64,000 bases of DNA from Pseudo-nitzschia pungens. Taxonomy: Eukaryota > Bacillariophyta > Bacillariophyceae > Bacillariales > Bacillariaceae. The stretch spans positions 3,755,001-3,819,000 of the forward strand of contig CM074758.1 of the NCBI GenBank assembly GCA_037355855.1. Direction: 5' to 3'. Below the pieces are notes generated by a model. The model ran no database searches. It had not been told where the DNA came from and saw only the letters and a list, made by a program, of their open reading frames with translations. Positions 1 to 11,529 of this stretch are shown piece after piece. The position numbers and the translations under genes are program-made. Position 1 is the stretch's first letter, and every line of letters begins with the position of its first letter.

Positions 1-1
1 T

Positions 2-836
2 GCCTTTACAAGAAAGTGCCTCGGAGATCGTAACATCGTTCACGAGCTCATGATTTTGCCAAACGGAGATATTGACAAAGCTACGGATCCAGCGACAGTG
101 GAGCTATTGGAGCTCGAATGTCAAAACGCCATAGCTGTCACCAAAACACTGATTGATGTTGGTTTCAACGGGGAAGTATTTTGGAAGGAAGCATCACGGA
201 ATTCCCAACAGGGAGTTACGAGATTGGAAGCAACTACAGCACGTCAGATCCAAGATGTGATTGCAAAGGCAAACACTGCAGGGAAGAAGTACATTGTTCT
301 AGGCGGTAGACCATACAACTATCATGATCAGCACATCACAGATGAAAGATTGCATCGCACAAAAGAGATCAAAGCAATGAAATCCGCAAAGGCTCGGGCA
401 GAGGTGTATGCGTATGCGACAAAGGAAACCAACTGTAAAGCGCTAATTCAGTCATGCAATGGCAATTTCCCAAAGCTATGGGTGAATGACATGAAAAAAA
501 AATTATGAGTGGAAGCTCAGGAAAAAGGCTACAGGTCTGAAGAAAGAGGAGGAGATACTGACTGCAGTAGTAGTAGCAGTCAAGGATGATGCTCCACTTG
601 GTGCAGTACCCTGGACTGCAGAGGATGATGCTGTACTGGAGGAATTACAGCAACAGGATATCACACTTAAAGATACAGAGGTTGGAAAGAAGATTGCAGA
701 GGATCTTAGAAGTGCAATGAACACAGCAAAGACTATCACCAACAAGAAGCGGATGGAGATTGCCAGGGAGCATCTATCCCCTGAAGTAATCAAAATGCTG
801 GAGGAGGTGCGAGCACAGTGGCCTTGTGAGGAGTAG
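2..836 (+). pseudogene. 3' part of an unrecognised gene, broken by one extra A
   Basis: The frame is open from base 2, so the gene starts left of the window; the first in-frame ATG is at 50. It reads to a stop at 506-508 just after a run of nine A (494-502). With eight A the frame would continue, without another stop, to TAG at 834-836, and codon quality stays good across the junction. The product would be about 277 residues, lysine- and alanine-rich, with a Lys-Glu-rich helical second half; no known domain is recognised. The break could be a real mutation, a homopolymer sequencing error, or less likely slippage on the A run. It may be a repeated, element-borne gene. Function unknown. Confidence 0.5.
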
Positions 837-1924
837 CGCGAGCGCTTGTAGTTAATATTGTTAGTGGTTTAAAGTTTAAAGTGGTTTATTTGTTACAGAG
901 AGTTGTGCCTTTGTTATTGTTGCAAATACATGATAGCAGAGAAAAAAAAGTGATCGAAATTTCACATGCAGAGTTTTTAGCGCGAAAGGCATTTGCTGAC
1001 GCACATGTACAAAATGTACTGTGTTCTACGGTGTCACAACGAGTTTATTTACTGAACTCTTACTACTACTAGTAATATACTACCGTACTACTAGTAGTTT
1101 TAAGGTAAGATTACCAGCGTAACCTTACCGGTAATACCAAGCACGAAGTTGTTGTAAACACAAAGGAAGAGTTGTTCGTTTGTTTTTGATGGATGATTGG
1201 AGATTGATTGATTCATTCATTCATTCGGTCCGAGTGAGTGATGTGAATCCCTAGTTGCATTTGCAAAAACTCCGATCAGTTTGGGATTTCCGTCCGAGGG
1301 GTGGGAGGGCCCGTACCGGTAACCCTTGGGGAGAGGGCAATAATTACGGTATCGCATTCAACACAGTGTAGGAATTACCGTAACTTACCGGTAGTTACCG
1401 CAATCTACGGTAAACCTTACCGTAATTTTCTTCATGATACGAGTAACTTCCTCGAACCAGTACTGCCGTACCGGTAACGTTCAACGTACTACGAAATTCG
1501 TAATTCGTAACAGCTGTCCTCCGGTTCACGTACAAATTAGTACTTCGTACATTTGGTACGTAGAAAAAACGGACAGCTATTAGGAATTTTTTAGTAACCT
1601 TTATTTTTTTCAATTTCTGAGTGTCATCGTCGTTCGATCGAGCATTGGACGAAAACTCATCTTCAAAAATCGCTTTTGAAACACAACGTAATCTCAAGCA
1701 CGAACCAATCACTTCTCGTGCGTTTGGTGGTTGATCGTGCGAGTACTTGCAACTTCCGACGCAACAACACATTACAACAGTAATCTTACCTTGGTAGCGG
1801 TAACGGTTGTCCTTGAAGTGAACAGCCGTTCGTCATTGTTTGATCGATTCATTTTGATTCCTTGATCGCCAACAAAAGAAAAACAACAAATACACACCAC
1901 AACACAACACAACACCCAACAACC
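837..1924. other. Intergenic stretch with repeated TTACCGGTAA-like palindromes
   Basis: No supported gene. From about 1,100 to 1,500 there are many copies and near copies of the palindrome TTACCGGTAA and of related TACGGTA words, for example near 1,113, 1,315, 1,386 and 1,470. A TACTACTAGTAGTA simple repeat lies near 1,060-1,100. The stretch just before 1,925 is rich in CAACA, typical of a 5' leader, and should hold the promoter and 5' UTR of the TLC-domain gene. Confidence 0.5.
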
Positions 1925-3622
1925 ATGCCGACACCGACGCTGAACTCCTCCGCCCTGACAGAGGGATCCATCGAAGCCCGATTCCTGTCCCTCGTCCAGA
2001 CCTTTGACGCTCTCACGGGCGCCCAAAAATGGGCAGGGTCCTCCCGATGGATCGCGTTCGGCACGGCAGTCTGCCTCTATGGAGTTTCCAAGACCATTGG
2101 GAAAAAGTACGGCGTCAACTGGTTCTCCTTTTTTCACGCCATTGCGGTGGGGAACATGGCCTTTGTGGCGGTCTATCTGAATGTCTTCGCGGCCGAGGCG
2201 TTGACGGGAACCACCGAGCCGCTGGGGGCCATTCTCTGCCAGGGGCCCCTCACCACCTTTCACTCGATCGTTCCGGCCATCACCATGGGATTTGGATTCT
2301 TTGACATTTCGGAGGGATTGCACATGGCCAAGACCGATTTTGTAAGCAATACGACAGTGCAATCTCGATGCAACGCCGAGCACTGCGGCACATGCGGAAA
2401 TCGGACGCATTGCTTCGTGGGGTTTGGATCTGGCATTTCGCTCCGTTCCATGCCGACAACGACGCTCGCACGAGGGCCGAGTGATTTGATTTGATTTGCG
2501 CCGCGTTGCGTTGCGTTGCGTTGCATTGGCTTGAGTTGCGCTGCGCTGCGCCGCGATGGATGGATCCGATCGGAATGTCTTTCGAGCTGCCGGCTCACGA
2601 TAGAATCTTGTTTCTCATCGTTTCGTCCTTTTGTCCCTTGGTTTCTTTTTTTTTTTTGGTCGCTTCTGTTTTTTCGCGGTTTTGTGTCTTGTCCCGACAG
2701 ATTCTTCACGGGTGTGCTACCTTGTCAATCATGGCGTATTTCTGTGAATACGGTGTTCCCGAGATTATCGTCCCCATGCTGCTGATGGAGGTGAGTCCTG
2801 CCTTTTTGTTTGGTTCGATCGGATCCGGTTTCGGTTTGTATTGGTGCCGGATGGGTCGCTCTCAACTCGCTCCTGCCGTTTGCCGCTCCCACCCGACTGT
2901 GGGTACTCTCATGACACTGCACAACGATACAGATTTCGACGATCAACCTCTGCTTCTTGGGAGCCGGAAAGCACATGTCCCAGCTCATGACGATCGTGAA
3001 CATTACCATCTTTACCATCAACTTTACAATCTACCGAATGTTTGTGTGCCCCTATCTATGGTGGGGAATCTGGACCGCAACCTGGGAACACCGGAACAAT
3101 CCCGTCAGCCAGGCCTGCCTGCCGTGGCATTTCACCTACGTGGTTTTTGTTTTTGGTGAGTTGCGTCGAACCGAATCGAATCGGATTCAACACGGCATGT
3201 TCCTCTTCCGTCAGGTCGGATTCTTTCGGGTCGGATTGGGTCGTATCCCGGGGAGTTTTTCGTGACGATTCATTCGATGCTTGCGGGAGCAGAACAATCC
3301 TTGTCATTCGATTGCTCGAGTTTTTTTCGCTTACTGAGGGATGCGATTTCTATTCAATTCCGTTCATTTCGATACTAACTCTTTTGTGTGCGGATTGTTT
3401 GAATCCACGACGCGTACCAACACTGATTGGATTCCTTCGAATGTTTTTTTTTTTTGGGGGGGGGGTTGGTTCGTACTGTTTTGATGTTTGCACCCTTGTT
3501 CCACAGGCATGTTCTTCAACTGTCTCAACACGTTTTGGTTCATCAAAATCATCAAGAAAATGATCCGCAAGTTCTCTGGGTCGGAAGACTGGAGAACAAA
3601 GAACCACGTCAAGGACACGTGA
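1925..3622 (+). CDS. TLC-domain multi-pass membrane protein, four exons
   Basis: Exons by splice sites and coding continuity: 1,925-2,341, 2,701-2,790, 2,933-3,155 and 3,507-3,622. All three introns are GT-AG (GTAAGC/GACAG, GTGAGT/TACAG, GTGAGT/CACAG). The joined product is 281 residues with several hydrophobic segments. It shows the TLC (TRAM/LAG1/CLN8) pattern: FHS near residue 118, then D-F-I-L-H-G, M-E-I-S-T-I-N-L-C-F-L, a long aromatic membrane stretch with I-Y-R-M-F, and a Lys-rich C-terminus (KIIKKMIRK). The motifs ILHG and MEISTI are rebuilt only across introns 1 and 2, which supports the model. The family sits in ER or plasma membrane and acts in lipid handling; the closest subtype looks like TLCD4/TMEM56, not a ceramide synthase. 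The start is the first ATG after the leader. Substrate unknown. Confidence 0.75.
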
Positions 3623-4558
3623 GCGAATCAATCAATCAATCAATCAATGGATGAAGGGCTCAATACGTAATTGAATCAATTCGTACGGTAGAAATACCGG
3701 TAGTGTTTTTGCGGCGTGGTGACTGCGATCCAGTCGTGTGGTAGTCGTGGTTGTATTCGTAGTTGCGGGCAGCATAAATAGATTACACTGCCCAGTAGAA
3801 GAAATAAATGAATCGTAACTATAACAACGAGTCTGTGCAGACGGCACAGCATAGCTAACCAATCAATTGTCACCAGTGACGAACTATATTTTACTACGTG
3901 TAGCCTACTTATTATTATTTATTTGTAATTCTGATAACTTCTGGACCGTTCGATCAACAAACGAATCGTGAACCATCGGAATCCATCCATCACAAACAAG
4001 GAGTGCGGTATGTCACCCGTAGGTTTACCTCGCTGCCGAATTGCAATACAAATGGAATCGACATCGCAGATCGTCTCCCTCAAATCGAAGGTGTAACGGT
4101 AAAAATAATCCGCATACTAATTGGTCGTTCTGTGTTTGGACCCAACGACGGGTTGCGGATGAAAGTGGCAAGCACCACGTACAGGAAACGATACCAACGA
4201 GCCCAGCCGATATATATCCGACGGTAGTTCTTTTTTCTTTTTTTCGTTCCGTGTCCATCACAATTTATGCCGCCAACCATCATCCCCGCCCGAGCTCTAG
4301 ACTTGTTTTTCGGAATGAAAGGTGTTGGGTTTGAAAAACGACGGTTTGGTTCAGCCGTGTCCGTGCGCCAAGCTCGCATCAGTTCCGCGAGATTTCGTTC
4401 CGAGTCATCGAATATTCTCGAAACGGCGTCCACCGAATCCGAGACCGGACCGTCTCGTCGACGCGCGCAGATCCGCATTTCCATATTTTTATTACTATAT
4501 TCATTTGTTCTCTTGCCTTACCGTGACATCAAACAATTTCTTTGTTGGTTTCGATCCA
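3623..4558. other. Intergenic region between two convergent genes
   Basis: Nothing coding is supported. It should contain the 3' UTRs of the TLC-domain gene (plus) and the UPF3-like gene (minus). A short (AATC)n run sits at 3,625-3,650. Confidence 0.5.
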
Positions 4559-6223
4559 CTAGGTGGACGCTGGCTTTGGCTTCAAGAGAGCCGTAGGTGC
4601 GGCTCCATCCTTACCGTCCTTAGCGGCCTTGGTTTTTTCCTTTTTCTTGGCTCGTTCTCGTTTCTTGCGTTTCGCTTTCTTTGCAGCAGCAGCGGTGGCA
4701 GCAGCAGCGGGGTCACTCTTCTTTTCGAATTTGCGGTTCTTTTTCTCGTTTCGCTTCTTTTTCTTTTTCTTTCCATTCTCCGGTTGACCCGCTTCGGCTT
4801 GAGGTTTTCCGGCCTTACTGCTTTCCTCTTTCTTCTTTTTCTTCTGCGACTTTTTGCGCTTGGCGTCTTGCTTTTTTGCGCGAAGATGCTGAACCAACGA
4901 CGATACGAATTGTCCGTCTTCCTCCGCTTCGTCGCCGGCAGAAGTAGCCGTGGTCGACGTAACCACTCCCCCACCGGGAGCTGGTTTGGGGCGCGATTTC
5001 AGTTCTTCCTTTTGCTTGGCGATGCGTTCCAACCAGTCCTTGTAATCCGCGGTACCCTCGATTGTGCCATCCCTGCGGTCTGGACGGCTGTTACTGTTGT
5101 GGAACATTTTCCAGGTTTTGCCATTCATGCTTTGTTCTACAATGCAACCAGAAAAGACAAATTCTTGCGTGGTCGAATCGGCCGCTACCAACTCGGTTAA
5201 GGATTTTAAGGTGTTGGACAGCAAAAGCCGACCCTTCGCGAGTTCACGAGGATAGCTAATTGCTTTCTCAGGAGTGACGTTAGTGGTTGCTTTCGTAGCA
5301 GTGTTGGTCGGAGTGGTAGTGTCTCCTGCTTTTGCCTCCGCTTTGATTGTACCATCTTCATCGTCTGTGACAACTGCCGGTTCCTTGCTTTCCTCGGATT
5401 GAATTTCTGACGATGTTGCTGGCTGATCTTTTTCTCCACTCTTGCCTGGAGTGGTGACTATTGGCTTTTTCTGTTCGATCTTCGGCCCAATGAGTAGCAC
5501 GTAGGCAGTCCCCCCGCGTTCTCCCCTTCGACGCGTCTTTCTCGGTGGTACAACGTACAATGGACGAGCGGTAATTGTTGGTAGACCGCTCGGTGTTTTG
5601 GTAGCCACAATCACATCCAAATGGTCATTCTCGTCATTGTTTCTTTGAACAGCGGTTTCCTTCTCCTCTAGAACGGTATCACCCTTTGCATCTTTTTCCT
5701 TTTCGGTTTCCGTTGTTCCTTTTACATCAACCCCATTATTCTCGGACGGAGTGTTCCTGTCCGCGCTTTCATTGAAATCTCCTCCCTCGTTGTCCTCCGC
5801 ATTTTTTCCCTCTCGCTCCCGCAACATATTCTCGCGCTGCTCTGCGATTTTTTCTTCCTCGGTAATCAAATGACGGACGGCGGCTCGGTCCAACTCAATG
5901 GAGTATTGGTTGTTGGCTTTTTTCTCAACGCAAGACTCCATCAACTTCGCCACGAGTCCTTCCAAGACAGACTTGACGGATCCAAATTTCTCGGCACTCT
6001 GAATGTTTCGGATTGTGATCTTGATTTGTGGTGGCGGAGGGGGGGCGTTGCTGCCGCTGCCACCACCCGACGCCGACTTTTTGTTGCCACTTTTCGAAGA
6101 CCCACCCTTTCCTCCCTTTTGCTGGGCCGAGGATTCGTTCTTTTTCCCAGCGTTGCGCTTCCGTCGTGGTTTCCGACGCGACGCGGCTGGTGCCGGTGCT
6201 GGTGATGCGGCGCCTTCCGTCAT
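4559..6223 (-). CDS. UPF3: UPF3-like (Smg4/UPF3 domain) nonsense-mediated decay factor
   Basis: Intronless frame of 554 residues from the ATG at 6,223. A GTG-initiated extension to 6,289 would add a poly-alanine tract, but GTG is an unlikely eukaryotic start. Near residues 67-88 the block I-K-I-T-I-R-N-I resembles the first strand of the UPF3 RNP-type fold. Around 235-250 T-A-Y-V-L-L-I-G may be a second strand, and at about 382-399 the sequence RRDGTIEGTADYKDWLE matches the signature at the end of the Smg4/UPF3 domain. Between these lie long acidic low-complexity inserts. The C-terminus is strongly basic (runs of K and R), as expected for nuclear localisation and RNA contact. UPF3 links exon junction complexes to UPF2/UPF1. 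The assignment rests on order and short motifs; the inserted segments make it moderately sure. Confidence 0.55.
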   Translation of the reverse strand: MTEGAASPAPAPAASRRKPRRKRNAGKKNESSAQQKGGKGGSSKSGNKKSASGGGSGSNAPPPPPQIKITIRNIQSAEKFGSVKSVLEGLVAKLMESCVEKKANNQYSIELDRAAVRHLITEEEKIAEQRENMLREREGKNAEDNEGGDFNESADRNTPSENNGVDVKGTTETEKEKDAKGDTVLEEKETAVQRNNDENDHLDVIVATKTPSGLPTITARPLYVVPPRKTRRRGERGGTAYVLLIGPKIEQKKPIVTTPGKSGEKDQPATSSEIQSEESKEPAVVTDDEDGTIKAEAKAGDTTTPTNTATKATTNVTPEKAISYPRELAKGRLLLSNTLKSLTELVAADSTTQEFVFSGCIVEQSMNGKTWKMFHNSNSRPDRRDGTIEGTADYKDWLERIAKQKEELKSRPKPAPGGGVVTSTTATSAGDEAEEDGQFVSSLVQHLRAKKQDAKRKKSQKKKKKEESSKAGKPQAEAGQPENGKKKKKKRNEKKNRKFEKKSDPAAAATAAAAKKAKRKKRERAKKKEKTKAAKDGKDGAAPTALLKPKPAST

Positions 6224-6300
6224 ATCGATCCAAGTGGGTGCTGCTGCTGCTGCTGCCGCTGCCGCTGCTGCCGCTGCGGCTTCTTGCACTCTTTGCTCTG
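6224..6300 (-). repeat. GCN trinucleotide tract, possible poly-alanine extension
   Basis: A (CTG/CCG) triplet run at about 6,240-6,281 would encode some 13 alanines if translation of the UPF3-like gene began upstream of 6,223. The frame meets a TGA just upstream of the GTG, so an extension would need an upstream exon. Otherwise this is 5' UTR with a triplet repeat. Confidence 0.4.
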
Positions 6301-7959
6301 CTCAACGGATGAATGGATTGCCACTCAAAATTCTTCGTCCCTGCTGTACCCCCTTGCGTTCGCTTTGACCCATGCGAATATCCGGCTTCGTCCAAAGCTA
6401 GAAATAGTAACGACAAATCCTTTCTGTTCTTCCTCTTGCACCTTTCGAAGAACAAAGGGTTTGTTGTTTTCTATCTCCTCCGATTTCAACAGCAAACAGA
6501 GCGATGTGACACAGAGAGTTTACAACGATCTAAAACAAATAGCAGTACGGTATTAATTTTTTGAAAAAACATCGATCGTTTTGAAAAGAGTTTTGTACTG
6601 TACCGTACGTAGTACGTAAATGGCAACGTACGGTACATTTGTGGGCAGAGCTCGTTCTCATTTGCCCGGCGCTACTGTATGCGGGCACGGGTGTTCAGGT
6701 GTACGATACACGAAAGAACGCATCGCAGCATTGTGCGCGAGCCGTGGTGGAGATTATGTCTGTATGTGGTCCGTCACAAAAAGCAAGGTGTGCATGGTGA
6801 GAGCAATTCTCCTTGGTCAACTGAATGCAGGTGCAGAAAGATCATAATCAACATCAGATTCTGAACTCCCTGATAGCAATAAAAATTTCACTGAACATGC
6901 AGGACAACTGAGGATCATGTGACTTATTGAGTGCTCTTAACCAAATTGAAAATCCACAGTGGTGTGTCAGAAGAAAATGAGTTTTGGATACTGTCCTAGT
7001 ACTAGTAGTAGTACTACTACTATCTTGCTTTCCAATTCAAAAACATGAAGAAAATAAAATAAACACAAGGTTGGCTTTTGGTCAAACCATGTAACAACCA
7101 TGGTGTTGAGAGGTTGTGTTTTGAATTTTGAACTTTATTGAAAAGGAATGTATAGTACTAGCACTTGCCAAGTACCCTCTGCAAGAAGTTTGTCAGAAAC
7201 CTTGTAGTGAGAAACAATGATGAAAATGAATTTGTGCACACATTAATGCTAGTGAAGTGTAGTTTCAGTGGGAGCTAGTGATGAATGCTGAGGAAATTAA
7301 GAACATCATTGACTGATTAAGAAAACTATGAAATTGATAATTGTAGCTCCCTCTGCTGAGATTGCATTTGTCATGAAGATTGAACATTACTACAAAACTC
7401 ATGAAACTTTGAATCAGCATTTTTGTTCTTGCTTTATCAACCCTATTACAAGCTTGTCCCAATACTATCACCATGGAAGACTTTACTAGTATATCCGTGA
7501 TGATTTCATACAGCATATTTTTGGAACACACTTTTCCAATCTATGATGGATCATAGAATAACACAATCACTATGTTGTTGCAGCCCATACAAACAATCCT
7601 GCCTTGTTCTTTTAGAGCTACCAAATAGGCTATGTCCAAAGCTTACATGTTGCACACACATTTCCAAACTATGGTGTACTGGAAGAAAGAAGTTATGATG
7701 AGTCATAGAATAGTTTTCTGATGCATGTGGCATCCTATACTAAATTACCCCAAAAAATCACCTTGAATATCATTCATGCCCAACATTAATGCCAAATAGT
7801 GACTAGTTACATGTCATCCACCAAAGAGGAGGAAATCATTGTTGTCCAGAAACAATATGTATTTCAAAATGACTACTACTAGTACTACTAGTACTACTAG
7901 TACAACTACTAGTAGTAGGCATGCATGACCACATAAACTTAATGAGAAAAATCTGCCCC
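6301..7959. other. Non-coding stretch with CTAGTA simple repeats
   Basis: Only short, compositionally random frames are present and no gene is supported. Simple repeats of ACTAGT/AGTACT type occur at about 6,985-7,022 and 7,868-7,920. The first 300 bases should include the promoter of the minus-strand UPF3-like gene. Confidence 0.5.
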
Positions 7960-8311
7960 TGTAACACTCTAGGGTAGAATTAGATGGAGTGGTACGCAAT
8001 AGAGGTATTTTAAAGATGTATTGATTAATAATTCATGTGATTAAAGAAATTGTGTTACGAAAGAGAATGGTTGAATACTTTACGAGATGGGAATGATTTC
8101 TTGAGTATGGAATGAATGAGCGATCAAAGATTATCAGCGAGTCATAGTAAGACTCTTGATATTTATCTTGATACTTGAATATCCAATCAGTATCGAACTG
8201 TATGTGTACATATACTGAATATCCATACATGTATACCATATATATTGGAGTACATGCGGGATTCAATAATCATTTAGAGCCTTTGTAGGATCATAACGCT
8301 AGCATGTTACA
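7960..8311 (-). mobile_element. Solo LTR (352 bp) with perfect 5-bp target duplication
   Basis: It begins TGTAACACTC and ends ATGTTACA, so it has TG..CA ends and short inverted termini. It is flanked on both sides by GCCCC (7,955-7,959 and 8,312-8,316), a perfect 5-bp target-site duplication. Read on the minus strand it is clearly related to the LTR at 43,727-44,078, also 352 bp, and to the LTR of element G. No internal region is attached, so it is the product of LTR-LTR recombination. Confidence 0.88.
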
Positions 8312-8316
8312 GCCCC

Positions 8317-9949
8317 ACCCTCACACAATAGGAGTATCATGCAAGTGTGCCAAGACTATTGGTGGAAGAGCAACAAGGGCACAATGGGGGCTTGGCTCAA
8401 ATGCAAAACTCAGATTGAAGTATAATGGACAAAATGATACTAACTATTGAATAGTACTAGTAGTAGCATTAGCACATTGGTGGTATGATTGTCTTTTGCC
8501 CACATTATTATTTTGTGAGGTTTTTCCATTGCTGGTGGTGGCAATGGGATAGTGCAACATTTCACTCAATCAATAATATAATGTTTGGTCACAAGAATTT
8601 AGTGGTTCTTGGCATCATACTCACGGACTCAGCACTTCACTTACAGCCGCCTACCGTATTTACTGTTGATCATTATTTTTTATTTATTCTCACCGTTTTT
8701 GTTTTAAGCCTTACTCGTATTCAAAAAATTAAAATCGGCACCGTCAGTGCCTACGAAACAATGTCAGCACTAGAGGGGGACAGTGATTAATTTGACTTGA
8801 TCAGATTTGAAGCCACTTACTAGTATTTTTTTAAATAGAAAATGATAATATCTAGCCATTTTAGACCGGTTTACAGAACTGAGTGGGCACTACAACTGCA
8901 CCAAAGAAACGAGGCAACTTCATTCGAAAGCGAAGTGATGGGATATTATTTTCCTGTAACTTCAAGCATCGCGGAATCATCGGATGATTACAACTTCAAG
9001 TAATCTTCAGATAGTAGTACGGTACTGTAAGATTTACGTACGGTACTACGGATTGTGTTGAAATATTGACTGCGTATCTCCAGACTGAAATGGGAGCAAT
9101 GGGAGCATTAATAATTATCATACAGCTTGATTTTAACAACCGGAATACTTATCGCTCTTTTTTGTCGTCTATGAATTGTAGTGGTTTTTGTTTCTTATGC
9201 GCAAACTGTGGATTGCAATAAATAAAATATGAGAATTCAAAACTTCACCAAGGCGTTAAAACTAATTACATGCGAAAGAATACCAAATGATTCCTGCCAG
9301 ATCTATTTTTAACTGTTCCATAAATGCACAAAAACAATATAAATATCAAGACAAGTCTCTAGCTTTGTTGGTGTGCGTGTTGTTTATAAATTACCAATAC
9401 AATACTTTTCTGAACAATCAAACTTTGGTCGAAGAACAAATACGTGGAAGCAAGTTAGCTTTTTTCTACCAGCACGACTCAATCGTCATCGGGTAACATG
9501 GCCTACGGTACCGGTAATTATGTCAGGGAACTTACCGGTACTTTCCTGGATATTCCCAGATTACATAAGTAAATTTACAAAAAAAGACAAAACTTCCCAG
9601 ACTGCTGAAGCATCAAACATATGGAAACAACAGAGAGTTTTGTGTTAAGCCTGAAAATAATTTATCTGTTGTTGTTCTGTCCCTATCCGCGGCGATTGGG
9701 GTTGCGTCATGTGCTGGCGCCGGTGAAGACCGGAATTTCATGAGATATTCGATCGGGTAATGTTATGTATCTACTCGTACTCTGTCGATTTCATTCTTGT
9801 TTGCTGGGAACATCCATCATCCTCATCCCTGAACCCATTCCCTCACGGAAACCTTCAATGAATACAGAACGTTGGTATTCGTTTCCTTCATCACCTAAGT
9901 ATTGACAGAAGCCGCACAATACTTTTACAGGTTGAAAAAAAATCGCGAA
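8317..9949. other. Non-coding stretch
   Basis: No supported gene. AT-rich sequence with isolated TACCGGTAA words near 9,510 and 9,532. The last few hundred bases should hold the promoter of the Zn2Cys6 gene. Confidence 0.45.
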
Positions 9950-11529
9950 ATGGTGATGTCTACAACGAGAGCTTGCTCTGCGTGGTACGTTATCGAATCG
10001 AAGCGCTAATTATTACTCTCTCGTGACGATCGTAGACGACGCATCACTAGAGCTCGTTGCCAAGACATGCGAAAGAATCGTTAGTGTATTGATCAAATGA
10101 ACTGTGATGTCTGCTTCTTTTTCATTTTGCTGTAGTCTCGAGTCGCTTTCGCTAAAATAACGTGTTCTCCCTCCATTGCCCTGTTATGAAATTCTGCAGC
10201 CACGCGGCCAAGGTCAAGTGCGTCAAAGTCGAGGGAAGTGCCGTTTGCAAACGATGTCAACGACTTGGGTTGAAATGTGTCGAACACGTTTCCAGACAAG
10301 GTCAAGGGACAAGACGTCGCAAGAAGGTGAAGACGAAGCTACCAAAAGACGACCACGACCCATGCGCAATGGACGAACCTATCAACATCACTTCTGATCT
10401 CGCAAAGAAATCTCTGTGCAACAGCAGCATGGACTCATTCAATGGACCGCCCATTCAGATCTCTCCCATTCCCTGCACGAGTGCGGCGATTGTATCTTGT
10501 AGTCCCTGCACCGTAAGTGGCAACGATCAATTCAACAACAACACCAACAGCAACAACGACTCCCGGAACAACAACGGCAGCAAAAAAAATCCCGAAGCTG
10601 AGAAAAGCATTTGTGCTGGAATGAATGTTCTGCATATCGAAGACAAAATTATGTGCGATAGTATCACAAATGGATTGGGTAGAGATCATTTTGGATTGAA
10701 CCACATAGTCCGGAGTTGGGTTGGACTAGCCTTTAGCCGTCGGAGTTTTTCGCTCCTTGCTCGGGCCTCATTCGTTGCGGCAAAGATGAAGATACCGATG
10801 GACGATATAGTTTCCAACCAATCGATCTTTTCCGCCGTAACGGATTCACAACCCATGGATTATCTTGCCACGGACATTTTGTTGCCCAAGAGCCAACAGA
10901 AGACGCTCGGATACCCCATAGACATTCGAGAAATACCGTGGGAAGTGCTCGAGTCTGTCCAAATAGATCCAAATCGCCTTCAAGAAAGTATTCGCAACCG
11001 AATCATTGCGATCCGATGGCAAGCCAACGCTGCAACTCGATATTGGACGTCTCCTCTGTTTGCCAGGGATTTTGCTACCACGGCCGAGTTTGGTCAAGTG
11101 TGGGAGGAGAACAGAGACGACAGGGAAACGATTGATTTATTCTTGCCACCATCGGAAAAGCCAAAATTCGCTCAAAATCTTTTCAACATATTCTTTGTCA
11201 ATAACAAACCGCACATGCCATGTTTTGTCACGAAAGATCTCTACACGGTTCAGACACGGAACAAAGAAACAATCGAGGCAAACGTCATCCAGACTATCAA
11301 GTTGATCGATATGGATTCAAGCATTCACTACGTTGAAATTCAATACTTGGATCGCTCGTTGAATAACATTATGGGAAACAGACAACAGAGGTCCAACAAA
11401 CGCGAACACTTCGATGACTTCCTCGATGATTTGGACAATGAGCCGATCATGGGTGACAGCATCGCATTCACAGATATTCCCATAACGGAGGAAATGCAAG
11501 AATTCCTGAAGTTGATCAGTGGGGAATAG
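9950..11529 (+). CDS. Zn2Cys6 (fungal-type binuclear zinc cluster) transcription regulator, two exons
   Basis: Exon 1 is 9,950-9,984 (ATG plus 32 nt), the intron 9,985-10,199 (GTACGT...CTGCAG, 215 bp), exon 2 10,200-11,529. The split codon TG+C recreates a cysteine, giving C-x2-C-x6-C-x9-C-x2-C-x6-C at residues 9-37, an exact Zn2Cys6 cluster (ACSAC ... CVKVEGSAVCKRC ... LKC). Without exon 1 the cluster would lack its first half, so this splice decides the start. A basic linker (GQGTRRRKKVKTK) follows. The total is 454 residues with Asn/Ser-rich low complexity near 125-150. The rest, including an acidic C-terminus (DDFLDDLDNE), has no recognised domain; no fungal middle-homology region is visible. 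Predicted nuclear DNA-binding regulator; targets unknown. Confidence 0.75.

Noticed and set aside
1772..2410. 212-codon minus-strand frame and other frames overlapping the TLC-domain gene
   Set aside because: Shadow of the coding strand; the plus-strand gene has splice-consistent membrane motifs.
4322..5200. 292-codon plus-strand frame rich in Phe and Leu
   Set aside because: Antisense of the Lys/Arg-rich UPF3-like C-terminus; hydrophobicity is an artefact of Lys and Glu codons read backwards.
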